Of a DNA stretch of 64,000 nt, positions 44,518 to 53,732 are shown piece by piece; position 1 is the first letter of the stretch; every line of letters begins with the position of its first letter. The translations under genes and the position numbers were made by a program. This stretch comes from Schumannella soli. GTDB lineage: Bacteria > Actinomycetota > Actinomycetes > Actinomycetales > Microbacteriaceae. Where the stretch lies: contig NZ_VHQG01000002.1 in assembly GCF_006517435.1 (NCBI RefSeq), positions 1,010,799-1,074,798 of the forward strand. The letters run 5' to 3'. The notes beneath the pieces are model-generated. The model had not been told where the DNA came from, ran no database searches, and saw only the letters and a list, made by a program, of their open reading frames with translations.

Positions 44518-44967
44518 TCAGTCGGGCAGCGGGGCGTCGCCGGGCGGCCAGACGTAGGGCAGATCGTCGGGGACGTCGCCGAAGAGCGGACGATAGAACT
44601 CCGGCGCCTTGCGCACGAGGTTCGAGCGGTGGCTGAGGTGCAGGGTCTCGTCGCCGAGCCACGACGGCAGCGGCACGGCGTCCTGACCGACACCGTCGAC
44701 CTCGGGAGCGAACTCCAGCAGCTGGGCACGCACCGTGTCCGCGTGGCCGTCCGCGATCCAGCGATCGGTCATCGCGAGCCCGTAGAGCACGAGCGCCGGA
44801 AGACGTCCGGCCCACATCCGCGCCGCCGGGTGATGTCGCCAGCCGTAGCCCGGCATGGTATTCGCCCGCAGCAGCTGCAGCGTCTCCACCCGCTGCTTGC
44901 CGAGCCGCGCCTGATCGAGCGCGGCCGCCGACTCGGCGAACGACGGATACGGGAGGAAGGTCTGCAT
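44518..44967 (-). CDS. MSMEG_6728-family protein (pyrimidine-dimer-glycosylase-like)
   Basis: 149 residues. MQTFLPYPSFAESAAALDQA, LGKQRVETLQLLRA and GYGWRHHPAARMWAGRLPAL are the family hallmarks; the conserved Thr2/Glu and His-rich patch echo the T4 endonuclease V-like fold, with which this family is grouped. Activity is unproven. Its place among imuB, dnaE2, helicase and dinB fits DNA repair. ATG 44967. Confidence 0.85.
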   Translation of the reverse strand: MQTFLPYPSFAESAAALDQARLGKQRVETLQLLRANTMPGYGWRHHPAARMWAGRLPALVLYGLAMTDRWIADGHADTVRAQLLEFAPEVDGVGQDAVPLPSWLGDETLHLSHRSNLVRKAPEFYRPLFGDVPDDLPYVWPPGDAPLPD

Positions 44968-45011
44968 CGCGCGTCACGCTAGCGGCGCGACAGCCGAGGA
45001 GCGGGCTCGCT

Positions 45012-46100
45012 TCAGCCCGCATCCAGCCCGAGCAGAGCGGCGGTCGCGCGGCGGCGACGCCCCGAGTCCAGGAGCAGATCCACGCTGTCGCTCCACTGCC
45101 CGGGCACGCCGAGAAGCGGCAGCGACCGCAGACCGTCGTCCCTGATCGCGTCGCGCAGCGTCTCCGGCATCGGGCGCAAGCCGTGGAAGGGGCGGTCGCA
45201 GAACGGCTCGGCCACCGGCACGACTGCCGGGAGACCGAGCTCCCCCTGACGCAGCGCGAGCGCCTCGAGCGCCGCGACCAGCGCCGTCTCGCGATCCGAG
45301 CCCGATCGTGCCGACAGAGCGCGGCGCAACGGAGCCCGCAGCGCGCCGACACCGGGAAGCGCGGCGAACTGCGTTCCCGGCCACTTCGAATACGGCGCCC
45401 ACCGCTCCTCGAGCACGAAGCCCAGGTGCATGACCGTCCGCACGAGGCGGGCGGCGACCACAGTCGCTCCGAGCTCGTCGCCGCGCTCTGCGGCACGGCC
45501 GAGGAACGGCAGCTCCTGACCGATGCGCTGCCAGCCGCTCGCCAGCAGCCAGCTGCGGACGTCATCCGGATAGCGAGCCAACGCTTCACGCTCCGCGGTG
45601 AGCTCGCCGGTGTCGTCGCGGAAGACCGGGCCGGCGGTGGCCTCGAGCACCGATTGACCGGTCAACGACAGCCAGTCGAGCAGCGTCATGCCGGATGCCG
45701 CGGAGGCGACGGACGCGCCGGGCACGACCGCGCCGAGTTCCAGACCGGTGCGCGACGCCAGCAATCCCGCCAGCGACACCACCTCGGCCCGCTGATGCTC
45801 CCAGCGATCTCAGGTGACCGGGAACCGCACCGGATGCCCGCGGAAGGTGGCGGGCAGCGCACGCTCGAGCCGCGCATCCACCTCGTCGACCGCCTCGGGC
45901 GGTGCCACGACCGCGAGCCGCAGTCCCCAGTCGTGATCGCGGGAGCGCAGGTCGTCGAGCCCGAGCACATCCGACCCGGAGCCGAGCCGGGCGAGCGCGA
46001 TCGGCATGCCCGGGAAGGCCTCGTCGAGCAGCGGCCCCACGATCTCGTGCGCGCAGGCGGCGGCGAGCTGCGTTCCCGACGCCGTTCCAGTTCCGGTCAT
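45012..46100 (-). pseudogene. DUF4037 protein interrupted by in-frame TGA
   Basis: Residues before and after 45810-45812 belong to one DUF4037 protein in a single frame: the first part has RLGSGSDVLGLDDLRSRDHD, the nucleotidyltransferase-like GS...D.D motif, and ends FRGHPVRFPVT; the second starts DRWEHQRAEVVSLAGLL and holds WYPDD-like RYPDDVRSWLL, KWPGTQF and PFCDRPFHGL. Without the stop it would be 362 residues, the usual family length. One base change (TGA from, for example, TCA or TTA) is enough. It may be a recent pseudogene or a sequencing error; translation of the second half alone from GTG/ATG 45782 is possible but would lack the catalytic half. Confidence 0.8.
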
Positions 46101-46158
46101 GTCGACACCCCGCCCTCCATCGCGTCCGCCGTCCGTCGTTCAGGTCTGCCCTGTGCCG

Positions 46159-47964
46159 TCAGCCGTGGTGCAGCCGTCGGCGCAGGTGCTCGATGCGCGC
46201 CTGCAGCTGCACGACGGTCGCCTTCGCGACCTCCGGCCCACCGCAGAGGCGGCGCACCTCGGCGTGAACCTGCCCGTGCGTCATGCCGCTGTTGCGGGCC
46301 TGGATGGAGACGAGGCTGTTGAGCAGCTTGCGCTGCTCGGCCATCGTGCGGTGCAGGGCGACCGGCTCGGCCGCGATCCGCTCGGCCTCGGGCATCTGCC
46401 GTCGACGCTCCTCGGCGCGCCGCGACTGCCGCGCCTGCCGCTGCCGCAGCAGGTCGCTGACCTGCTCGGGCTCGAGCAGTCCCGGAAGCCCGATGAAGTC
46501 CCACTCCTCGTCGCTGCCCGGTTCGGCCAGCTGGCCGAACTCGTGCCCGTCGAACATGACCTTCTCGAACTCGGCGACCGAGCCGAGCGCCTGCCAGGTG
46601 AATTCGTCGACGAGCGCCTCGCTCGCCTTCTCCTCGCGGTTGGCGCTCTCGATCAGGCTGTCGTCGAGCAGTCCGGCATCGTCATCCGTGTCCTTGTCGA
46701 GGGCGTGGTCGCGCTCGCGCTCGAGCTGCGCGGCCAGCTCGGTGAGGATCGGCACGCTCGGCAGGAAGATCGACGCGAGCTCGCCGCGACGCCGGGCGCG
46801 CACGAAGCGGCCGATCGCCTGGGCGAAGAACAGGGGCGTGGAGGCGCTGGTCGCGTAAACGCCGACGGCGAGGCGCGGCACGTCCACACCTTCCGACACC
46901 ATGCGCACGGCCACCATCCACCGCTGGCTGCCGTTCGAGAACTGCTCGATGCGCTCGCTCGCGCCGGCGTCGTCGCTGAGCACGACGACGGGCTCGTAGC
47001 CGGTGATCTGGGTGAGGATCTCGGCGTAGGCGCGCGCCTGCGTCTGATCGGTCGCGATCACGAGGCCGCCGGCGTCGGGCACCGCGTGTCGCACCTCGGT
47101 GAGGCGACGGTCGGCGGCGGTGAGCACGGCCGGGATCCACTCGCCGCCGGCGTCGAGCGCGGCGCGCCAGGCCTGCGAGGTGACGTCTTTCGTGTCGTCC
47201 TGCCCGAGCCGCGCCTCCATCTCGTCGCCCTGACGGGTGCGCCAGCGCATCGAGCCGGCGTAGGAGAGGAAGATCACCGGGCGCACGACGCCGTCGCGCA
47301 GGGCGTGACCGTAGCCGTAGCTGTAGTCGGTGCGCGAGAGGCGGATGCCGCGCTCGTTCGGCGCGTAGTCGACGAAGGGGATCGGCGCGGTGTCGCTGCG
47401 GAACGGCGTGCCCGACAGCGAGAGCCGCCGTTCGGCCGGCTCGAAGGCCTCGCGCACGGCGTCGCCCCAGCTGAGCGCGTCGCCGGCGTGATGCACCTCG
47501 TCGAGGATCACGAGACTGCGCGCCGACTCGGTCAGCTGCCGGTGCAGCGCCGCGCGCACCGCGACCTGGGCGTAGGTGACGACGACGCCGTGATAGCCGC
47601 GGCCCTCGCGCCGGTGCCGGTTGCTGAAGCGGGGGTCGAGGTGGATGCCGGCCCGGTGCGCCGCATCCGCCCACTGCACCTTGAGGTGCTCCGTCGGAGC
47701 GACGACGGTGACGCGGTCGATCACGCGCTCCTGCAGCAGGGTGCTGGCGAGGCGCAGAGCGAAGGTCGTCTTGCCGGCGCCGGGCGTCGCGGCGACGAGG
47801 AAGTCCTTCCGGCCTGCCCGGGCGTAGGCCTCGAGCGCCTCCTGCTGCCAGGCCCGCAGCTTCTGCACGGTGCCGCGGGCGGCGCGATCCGGGAACGCCG
47901 GCGAGAGGTGATCCGCGGCGGCGGTGGCGCGGAAGGCGGCACTGCTCGCGGAGGTCTCGGTCAT
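46159..47964 (-). CDS. SF2 DEVH-box helicase
   Basis: 601 residues. Walker A AATPGAGKTTFAL (58-70), Walker B ILDEVHHAGD, SLSGTPFRSD (motif III-like SGTPF), second RecA domain with AIGRFVRARRRGELASIF as motif VI. The architecture is that of the restriction-subunit/UvrB-like SF2 helicases (ResIII) common in actinobacteria, without a nuclease domain. Acts on DNA, probably in repair. A candidate PafBC-like promoter precedes it. ATG 47964. Confidence 0.9.
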   Translation of the reverse strand: MTETSASSAAFRATAAADHLSPAFPDRAARGTVQKLRAWQQEALEAYARAGRKDFLVAATPGAGKTTFALRLASTLLQERVIDRVTVVAPTEHLKVQWADAAHRAGIHLDPRFSNRHRREGRGYHGVVVTYAQVAVRAALHRQLTESARSLVILDEVHHAGDALSWGDAVREAFEPAERRLSLSGTPFRSDTAPIPFVDYAPNERGIRLSRTDYSYGYGHALRDGVVRPVIFLSYAGSMRWRTRQGDEMEARLGQDDTKDVTSQAWRAALDAGGEWIPAVLTAADRRLTEVRHAVPDAGGLVIATDQTQARAYAEILTQITGYEPVVVLSDDAGASERIEQFSNGSQRWMVAVRMVSEGVDVPRLAVGVYATSASTPLFFAQAIGRFVRARRRGELASIFLPSVPILTELAAQLERERDHALDKDTDDDAGLLDDSLIESANREEKASEALVDEFTWQALGSVAEFEKVMFDGHEFGQLAEPGSDEEWDFIGLPGLLEPEQVSDLLRQRQARQSRRAEERRRQMPEAERIAAEPVALHRTMAEQRKLLNSLVSIQARNSGMTHGQVHAEVRRLCGGPEVAKATVVQLQARIEHLRRRLHHG

Positions 47965-47973
47965 CGTTCCTCG

Positions 47974-47996
47974 ATGGTAGGTCAGTCCGGCGACAC
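47974..47996 (-). promoter_or_regulatory. Weak PafBC-like promoter of the SF2 helicase
   Basis: On the minus strand GTGTCGCCG, eight bases, TACCAT; two mismatches (CC for GT) in the TGTCRGTG part, with spacing and TAnnnT exact. The -10 ends nine bases before the ATG at 47964. GAGG follows, so a short leader with a ribosome-binding site is also possible. Confidence 0.35.
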
Positions 47997-48108
47997 GGAT
48001 GCGGTCGCGGCGGGGTCGTCCGGCGCGTCGCCGAGAGGGTCGGGCGTGTCGTGCGGAGGCGACGCTGAGAGATCAGCCGCGTCGCTCGTGCCGTCAGGAT
48101 CGAGCGCG

Positions 48109-49344
48109 CTACTCGATCCGCATCCGCCGCCGCGTCTGCTTGCCGAGCAGCGTCGCCGGGCGCAGCGCGGCCGAGCCGAAGCGCTCGGTGATCCCATCGA
48201 CCGTGCGCTCGGCGTCGCGCCACTGCTCGTCGTCGTCCCAGAGGCCGAGCCCGGCCGCTCCCCCGCCGAGCTGCTCGGCGCGCACGCCGATCAGCCGCAC
48301 CGGTCGCCCGTTCTGCGACGCCTGATCGTAGAGCTCGCGGGCGGCCTCGTAGATGCGCCGGCTCACGTCGGTCGGCTCGGCGAGGGTGCGCGAGCGGGTG
48401 ATGGTCGAGAAGTCGCCGAAGCGCAGCTTGAGCACGACCGTGCGCGCGGTCACTCCGGCCGTGCGCAGGCGCGACCCGACCCCGTCGGCGAGACGCAGCA
48501 GCTCGCGGTGCAGCTCGGCGCGATCGCTGACGTTGTGCTCGAAGGTCGTCTCGTGCCCGATGCTCTTCTCCTCGCGCTCGGTGCTGACCGGACGCGGGTC
48601 GCGACCCCAGGCGAGCTCGTGCAGGCGCTCGGCGCCGGCGTCGCCGATCGCGCGCCGCAGGGTGTCGACCGGGGTCGTGGCGAGATCGCCGACAGTGCGG
48701 ATGCCGAGGCGGGTGATCTTCTCCTCCGTCGTCGCGCCGACGCCCCACAGCGCCGAGACGGGCTGCGGGTGCAGGAAGTCGATCGTCTCCCCGCGGGGCA
48801 CCACGAGGAGCCCGTCGGGCTTGGAGCGGGAGGAGGCGAGCTTGGCGACGAATTTGGTTGCGCCGGCCCCGACCGAGCAGACCAGTTGCGTCTCGCGCAG
48901 CACCCGCTCGCGGATCGCGGCGCCGATCTGCCAGGGCGAGCCCATCAGCCGCAGGGCGCCCGTCACATCCAGGAAGGCCTCGTCGATGCTCAGCCGCTCG
49001 ACCAGCGGGGTGACGTCGTCGAGGATGCCCATGACCTGCTTCGAGGCGGCCGCGTAGAGCTCGAAGTGCGGCTCGAGCACGATCGCGTTGGGACAGCGCT
49101 GCAGCGCGAGCGACATCGGCATCGCCGAGTTCACGCCGTATCTGCGCGCCTCGTAGGTCGCGGCGGTGACGACGCTGCGTGCGGAGTCGTGGCCGACGAT
49201 CACCGGCTTGCCACGCAGCTCCGGGCGCCGCAGCAGCTCGACGGAGGCGTAGAACGCGTCCATGTCGACGTGCAGAACCGTGGCCGTGAGGTCGCCGGAG
49301 TCGGCGTCGGTGACCTGCCGACCGCGGCCGTCCTGCTTGCTCAC
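48109..49344 (-). CDS. dinB: DNA polymerase IV DinB
   Basis: 411 residues, Y-family. VLHVDMDAFYASVELLRRPE (23-42) and RLSIDEAFLDVTGALRL carry the catalytic Asp, Asp and Glu, all intact, unlike ImuB. Helix-hairpin-helix (RLGIRTVGDLA) and little-finger (GHETTFEHNVSDRAELHREL) follow. The C-terminus is Arg-rich, possibly a clamp-binding tail. No SOS box is seen upstream. Start ATG 49344. It precedes the SF2 helicase in transcription order with 144 bases between, in which I see nothing else except the weak PafBC-like site. Confidence 0.95.
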   Translation of the reverse strand: MSKQDGRGRQVTDADSGDLTATVLHVDMDAFYASVELLRRPELRGKPVIVGHDSARSVVTAATYEARRYGVNSAMPMSLALQRCPNAIVLEPHFELYAAASKQVMGILDDVTPLVERLSIDEAFLDVTGALRLMGSPWQIGAAIRERVLRETQLVCSVGAGATKFVAKLASSRSKPDGLLVVPRGETIDFLHPQPVSALWGVGATTEEKITRLGIRTVGDLATTPVDTLRRAIGDAGAERLHELAWGRDPRPVSTEREEKSIGHETTFEHNVSDRAELHRELLRLADGVGSRLRTAGVTARTVVLKLRFGDFSTITRSRTLAEPTDVSRRIYEAARELYDQASQNGRPVRLIGVRAEQLGGGAAGLGLWDDDEQWRDAERTVDGITERFGSAALRPATLLGKQTRRRMRIE

Positions 49345-49379
49345 GCGCCCATCCTCGCACCCACCGCCGACACGGCGAC

Positions 49380-49410
49380 GGGGCGCCGATCCGTCGTCGA
49401 TCGGCGCCCC
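49380..49410 (-). terminator. Terminator after the GlsB gene
   Basis: 11-bp perfect stem GGGGCGCCGAT / ATCGGCGCCCC with a nine-base loop, between glsB (ends 49436) and dinB (starts 49344). Confidence 0.8.
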
Positions 49411-49435
49411 GTCGTGCGAGCGGTCGCGGTCGTGA

Positions 49436-49705
49436 TCAGGTGCGCGCGCCCTTACGGCCGGTGATGAGACCCCAGACCAGCAGCACGATGATCGAGCCGA
49501 TGACGGCGAGGATGATGCTGCCGATGTTGATGCCGGTCACGTCGCCGGCCCCGAACAGCGCGCCGCCGATGAAGCCGCCGACGAGACCGCCGATGATGCC
49601 GATGACGATCGTGGCGATGATGCCGCCCGGCTGCTTGCCGGGCAGAATCAGCTTGGCGATGGCTCCGGCGATGAGCCCGAGCACGATCCAGGCGAGGATT
49701 CCCAT
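49436..49705 (-). CDS. GlsB/YeaQ/YmgE-family stress membrane protein
   Basis: 89 residues, almost wholly membrane: GILAWIVLGLIAGAIAKLI, Gly-rich GGIIATIVIGIIGGLVGGF and a third helix. This is the transglycosylase-associated/GlsB family, induced by stress in several bacteria, role unknown. ATG 49705 follows GGGAGGTCGC. A longer frame to 49774 lacks family similarity. Confidence 0.92.
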   Translation of the reverse strand: MGILAWIVLGLIAGAIAKLILPGKQPGGIIATIVIGIIGGLVGGFIGGALFGAGDVTGINIGSIILAVIGSIIVLLVWGLITGRKGART

Positions 49706-49913
49706 GATGCGACCTCCCAGTCGGTCGTGGTGCGCACGGGGTGTGCGCGGCCCGTCGTGGGGGCCTGAGACCACGGTGACAGCGCACGACGGTCAGGACA
49801 ACGAGGAACTGACTGGGCGCGACCTGCGCGCGAGCCGTGCGTTCCTGGACGTCGGCGGCGAGACGTGGAGCCCCACGTCTCGAGGTGGGATGGTGATCGG
49901 CCGTCCCGGCGGA

Positions 49914-51155
49914 TCAGCCCAGGGAGCCCGGGTTCGACAGCCGCCACCAGGGCCCGGGGTCGGTGATCTTCTTCGAGAGGGTGAGCGGCACCTCGACCGT
50001 GTTCGGCCCCGCCGAGAACACCGCGGTTCCGAGCTTGGCGCCCTTGAGCGCGACGCCGGTCTGGGCGGCCGTCACCTTCACCGCGATCGGGGTGTCCGAC
50101 CAGACGAGCAGCGATTCCTTTTTGGCGGCGACGGCCTGGGACTTCTGGCCCCACACCGTCTGATAGCTGGCGAAGGCCGTGCCCTCGGCTGCGACATCCA
50201 CCGAGTGGAACCCGGCGCGCGTGGTCGTCAGCAGGGTGACCAGGTCTCCGCGCAGCGTCTTGTGGTCAGGTGCGCCGACGACGACGCCGACGATGCGCAC
50301 CGAGTGACCGCCGATCTTCCACGTCGCCGAGAACAGCAGGTTCGCGCCGTAGCCGTCGAGCGTCCCGGTCTTGATCCCGTCGACACCGTCGTGGCCGAGC
50401 AGGTAGTTGGTGTTCTCGACCTCGCCGACGCCCGGGATGGTCATCTTCTTGGTGTCGACGATCTGCGCGAGCGCCGGCTGGGTGAGGGCGATCTTGCCGA
50501 GCTCGACGAGGTCGGTCGCCGTGCTCGTGCTGCCCGGGTCGAGGCCGATCGTGTCGGCGACGGTCGTCGACGTCAGCTTGTGCGCGACGAGCCAGTCCTT
50601 CGCGGCGGCGAGGTAGGCCTCTTCGCTGCCGTAGGCCCACACCGCCGTGGTCTGCGCGTAGTTCGCGGCCGACTCGATCAGGGTCAGCTCGAGCAGCTGC
50701 CGCTCCGTGTAGACGGCGCCGGACTTGACCGGCTTCACCGAGCCGTTCATCGCCTGGTAGTGGCTGTAGTAGCCGACGTCCTTCGCGGTCATCGTGACCG
50801 AGGGGCCGTCTTCGTCGGCGGCCAGCGGATGCTTCTCGAGCACGACGAGGGTCGTGATGATCTTCGTGATGCTCGCCATCGCGTGCGGCTGGCCGTCGCC
50901 GCTCTGGGCGAGCACGCCATCCCAGCCGATCGCGCCGATGGCGCCGACGCCGTAGCCGGGGAAGGACGGCGCCGCGGCGGCCTGCGGCGCAGCAGGCGAG
51001 GAGATGGTCTGCGCGCTCGCCTTCGAGAGGGGCGCGAGCAGCGTCAGCGGCAGGTAGACCAGCAGCGCGACGACGACCACGAGGATGACGCCGACCGTGA
51101 TGCGACGCCGGCGGTAGACTTGCGCGCGCGAACGGGGAGCGGTCGGGTTCGGCAC
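49914..51155 (-). CDS. D-alanyl-D-alanine carboxypeptidase (PBP5-type)
   Basis: 413 residues, one N-terminal membrane anchor (TVGVILVVVVALLVYLPLTL). The penicillin-binding motifs are SITK (95-98), SAAN (in LTLIESAANYAQ) and KTGT (in GIKTGTLDGYG). It trims the terminal D-Ala of peptidoglycan stem peptides outside the cell. The C-terminal 90 residues form the beta domain of PBP5-like enzymes. The start follows a basic Pro/Arg segment; ATG 51155. Confidence 0.92.
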   Translation of the reverse strand: MPNPTAPRSRAQVYRRRRITVGVILVVVVALLVYLPLTLLAPLSKASAQTISSPAAPQAAAAPSFPGYGVGAIGAIGWDGVLAQSGDGQPHAMASITKIITTLVVLEKHPLAADEDGPSVTMTAKDVGYYSHYQAMNGSVKPVKSGAVYTERQLLELTLIESAANYAQTTAVWAYGSEEAYLAAAKDWLVAHKLTSTTVADTIGLDPGSTSTATDLVELGKIALTQPALAQIVDTKKMTIPGVGEVENTNYLLGHDGVDGIKTGTLDGYGANLLFSATWKIGGHSVRIVGVVVGAPDHKTLRGDLVTLLTTTRAGFHSVDVAAEGTAFASYQTVWGQKSQAVAAKKESLLVWSDTPIAVKVTAAQTGVALKGAKLGTAVFSAGPNTVEVPLTLSKKITDPGPWWRLSNPGSLG

Positions 51156-51274
51156 CGGGTCATGCTAGCCGCGCCCGCCCGAGCGGACGCCCCGACCCGC
51201 CTGCGTCGACCGGCGCGCGTGCCGGAGTCGGCGTACTCGCGGATACGGCTGGGGCGCGCGCCGAGCGACGATCC

Positions 51275-52093
51275 TCAGGTCGGAGTGCGCAGCGCCCAGA
51301 GCGCGACGGCGCTCGCCGCGGCGACGTTGAGCGAGTCGACGCCGTGCCGCATCGGGATCGTGACGACGCGATCCGCGCCGCGGAGTGCCGCGCGGCTGAG
51401 ACCGTCGCCTTCGGTGCCGAGCATGAGCGCGACGCGCTCGGGGGCGGATGCGGCGTAAACATCCAGCGTGACCGCATCGTCGGCGAGGGCGAGCGCCGCG
51501 ATCTCGAAGCCGGCGTCGTGCAGCTGGTCGGCGCCTTCGGGCCACTCCGCGAGGCGGGTCCACGGCACCTGGAGCACCGTGCCCATGCTGACGCGCACGC
51601 TGCGACGGTAGAAGGGATCGGCGCAGCGCGGGGTGACGAGCACCGCATCCGCCCCGAGTCCCGCGACCGCCCGGAAGATCGCGCCGACGTTGGTGTGGTC
51701 GACGACATCCTCGATCACGACGACGCGGCGGGCGTCGGCGAGCAGCTCGGCGACCGGCAGCAGCGGCGGGCGGTGCATCGCCGCGAGAGCTCCCCGGTGC
51801 ATGACGTAGCCGGTGAGCTGCTCGAGCACGCTCGACTCCCCGACGAAGACGGGGATGTCGTACGCCTCGACGAGCGGGCCGATCTCGGCCAGCCACTTGC
51901 GCTGCAGCAGCACCGAGCGCGGGCGGTGCCCGGCGGCGAGGGCCCGCTCGACGACCTTGGTCGACTCGGCGATGTAGAGGCCGCCCTCGGGCTCCGTCTT
52001 GCGTCGCAGCACGACGTCGGTGAGCCGGGTGTAGTCCTCGAGCCGCGGATCGGCGGGGTCGTCGATCTCGATCAGCTGCACTCGCGGAAACAT
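51275..52093 (-). CDS. TrmH/SpoU-family RNA methyltransferase
   Basis: 272 residues. The N-terminal substrate-binding part is short (LRRKTEPEGGLYIAES); the SPOUT domain has VVVIEDVVDHTNVGAIFRAV (motif 1, NxGxxxR), ALMLGTEGDGLS (motif 2) and IPMRHGVDSLNVAAASAVAL (motif 3). It 2'-O-methylates ribose in rRNA or tRNA. ATG 52093. The region 51156-51274 to its left holds no recognisable element. Confidence 0.93.
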   Translation of the reverse strand: MFPRVQLIEIDDPADPRLEDYTRLTDVVLRRKTEPEGGLYIAESTKVVERALAAGHRPRSVLLQRKWLAEIGPLVEAYDIPVFVGESSVLEQLTGYVMHRGALAAMHRPPLLPVAELLADARRVVVIEDVVDHTNVGAIFRAVAGLGADAVLVTPRCADPFYRRSVRVSMGTVLQVPWTRLAEWPEGADQLHDAGFEIAALALADDAVTLDVYAASAPERVALMLGTEGDGLSRAALRGADRVVTIPMRHGVDSLNVAAASAVALWALRTPT

Positions 52094-52163
52094 ATCCGAA
52101 AACTCGTGCGTTTACTCTGGCGAGGCACGGGTCTGCTCCTCGACCCGTCGGAAGGAGTCGTCG

Positions 52164-53033
52164 GTGACGACGGACGCGACCAGCACCAGCGCCGCGGTGC
52201 GCACGGCAGGGCTCGACGAGGCCGTCGACGCGATGACGGACATCCTCGTCGGGCGGCCGATCGCGATCCTCACCGGCGCGGGTCTCAGCACCGACTCCGG
52301 CATCCCCGACTACCGCGGCGAGGGCTCGCGCGTCGTCAACCCGATGACGATCAGCCAGTTCCTCGGCGACGAGACCGCGCGCAAGCGCTACTGGGCCGGC
52401 AGCCACCTCGGCTGGCGGCGCTTCATGGCGGTGCAGCCGAACGCCGGGCATCGCGCGATCGCGGCGCTCGAGCTCGCCGGCGTCGCGAACGGCGTCGTCA
52501 CGCAGAACGTGGATGGGCTGCACCTGCGGGCCGGATCGCGGCGGGTCGTCGACATCCACGGCTCGTCCGACCGCGTGCGCTGTCTGCAGTGCGGGCAGAT
52601 CTTCTCCCGCGACGGGGTCGCCGAGCGGATGGCCGCCGCGAACCCGTGGCTCAATGCGCCCGAGGGCGTCGAGCTGAATCCCGACGGCGACGTCGTGATC
52701 GAGCACTACGGCGACATGGTCGTGCCGAGCTGCACGGTGTGCGGCGGCGATCTCAAGCCTGAGGTGGTGTTCTTCGGCGAGTTCGTGCCGACCGAGAAGT
52801 TCGCGGAGGCGAGTGCACTCGTGCGCGGCGCCGAGGCGCTCGTGATCGCGGGCTCGTCGCTCACCGTGAACTCGGGGATCCGCCTTCTCGACCAGGCCGC
52901 GAAGCGCCGCATCCCGATCGTGATCGTCAACCGCGGCACGACGAAGGGCGACGCCCGCGCCACGCTTAAGATCGACGCGGGGACCTCGGAGGTGCTCGGC
53001 GCTCTGGCCGAGCGGCTGACCGCGAGCGTCTGA
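52164..53033 (+). CDS. cobB: Sir2-family NAD-dependent protein deacylase
   Basis: 289 residues. ILTGAGLSTDSGIPDYRGEG and TQNVDGLHLRAG bind NAD; the catalytic His is in VVDIHGSSD; and two Cys pairs (VRCLQCGQ, PSCTVCGG) hold zinc. VIAGSSLTVNSG completes the fold. It removes acyl groups from lysines, for example on acetyl-CoA synthetase. GTG 52164 has GGAAGGAG upstream. It shares a 70-base intergenic gap with the divergent TrmH gene, and the phosphatase gene follows after 30 bases. Confidence 0.93.
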   Translation: MTTDATSTSAAVRTAGLDEAVDAMTDILVGRPIAILTGAGLSTDSGIPDYRGEGSRVVNPMTISQFLGDETARKRYWAGSHLGWRRFMAVQPNAGHRAIAALELAGVANGVVTQNVDGLHLRAGSRRVVDIHGSSDRVRCLQCGQIFSRDGVAERMAAANPWLNAPEGVELNPDGDVVIEHYGDMVVPSCTVCGGDLKPEVVFFGEFVPTEKFAEASALVRGAEALVIAGSSLTVNSGIRLLDQAAKRRIPIVIVNRGTTKGDARATLKIDAGTSEVLGALAERLTASV

Positions 53034-53063
53034 CCTCCTGAGTCGCGGTCCCGGAGAAGGACC

Positions 53064-53687
53064 ATGACCGAGCTCTTCCTCGTGCGTCACGGCGAGACCG
53101 ACTGGAACCTCGCCCGGCGCATCCAGGGCCGCACCGACATCCCGCTCAACGACACCGGCCGCGCGCAGGCGAAGGCCGCCGGCGAGCTGCTCGCCCGACG
53201 CAGCTGGGACGGCGTGTATGCCAGTCCGCTGTCGCGCGCGACCGAGACGGGCGCGATCATCGCCGCCGAGCTCGGCCTCGCCGCCCCCGCGCCGGTTCCC
53301 GGTGTGGTCGAGCGCGAGTACGGCGAGGCCGAGGGGCTCACCTGGGAGCAGATCGAGCAGAAGTTCCCCGAGGGCGCCGAGGTGCCCGGACGCGAGACAC
53401 GCGAGCAGGTGGCCGAGCGCGTCGTCGGCGCGCTCTGCGAGCTCGCCGCCGCGCACCCGGGCGAGCGGCTCATCGTCGTGAGCCACGGCGGCGCGATCCG
53501 CTCGGTGCTGCAGCACGCGGAGCCGGACACGCAGCACCCGATGATCACGAACGGATCGGTGCACAGCTTCCGGGTGACGGATGACGGCCTCGAGCTCATC
53601 GCGTTCGACGACCCGATCGGGGCCGAGTCGGTGGGCGACGGCGGCGACATCGAGGAGCAGAACGCGCTGGAGCACCGGCCGAGCTGA
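53064..53687 (+). CDS. Histidine phosphatase-family protein (phosphoglycerate-mutase-like)
   Basis: 207 residues. LFLVRHGETDWNLARRIQGR carries the phospho-His of the RHG motif; the second catalytic His is in VVSHGGAIRSVL; VYASPLSRATETG and YGEAEGLTWEQ are conserved. Likely a broad phosphatase. GGAGAAGGA precedes ATG 53064. Confidence 0.93.
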   Translation: MTELFLVRHGETDWNLARRIQGRTDIPLNDTGRAQAKAAGELLARRSWDGVYASPLSRATETGAIIAAELGLAAPAPVPGVVEREYGEAEGLTWEQIEQKFPEGAEVPGRETREQVAERVVGALCELAAAHPGERLIVVSHGGAIRSVLQHAEPDTQHPMITNGSVHSFRVTDDGLELIAFDDPIGAESVGDGGDIEEQNALEHRPS

Positions 53688-53720
53688 GCCGGGTCGCCCG
53701 TTCTCGCGAGCGACCCGGCT
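53687..53720. terminator. Terminator between convergent phosphatase and glycoside hydrolase genes
   Basis: 11-bp perfect stem AGCCGGGTCGC / GCGACCCGGCT with a 12-base loop, starting on the last base of the phosphatase stop. Confidence 0.82.
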
Positions 53721-53732
53721 CCTCTACGGGAA

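Noticed and set aside
46006-49464. 1152-codon plus-strand open frame opposite the SF2 helicase and dinB
   Set aside because: Spans two well-supported minus-strand genes in one shadow frame.
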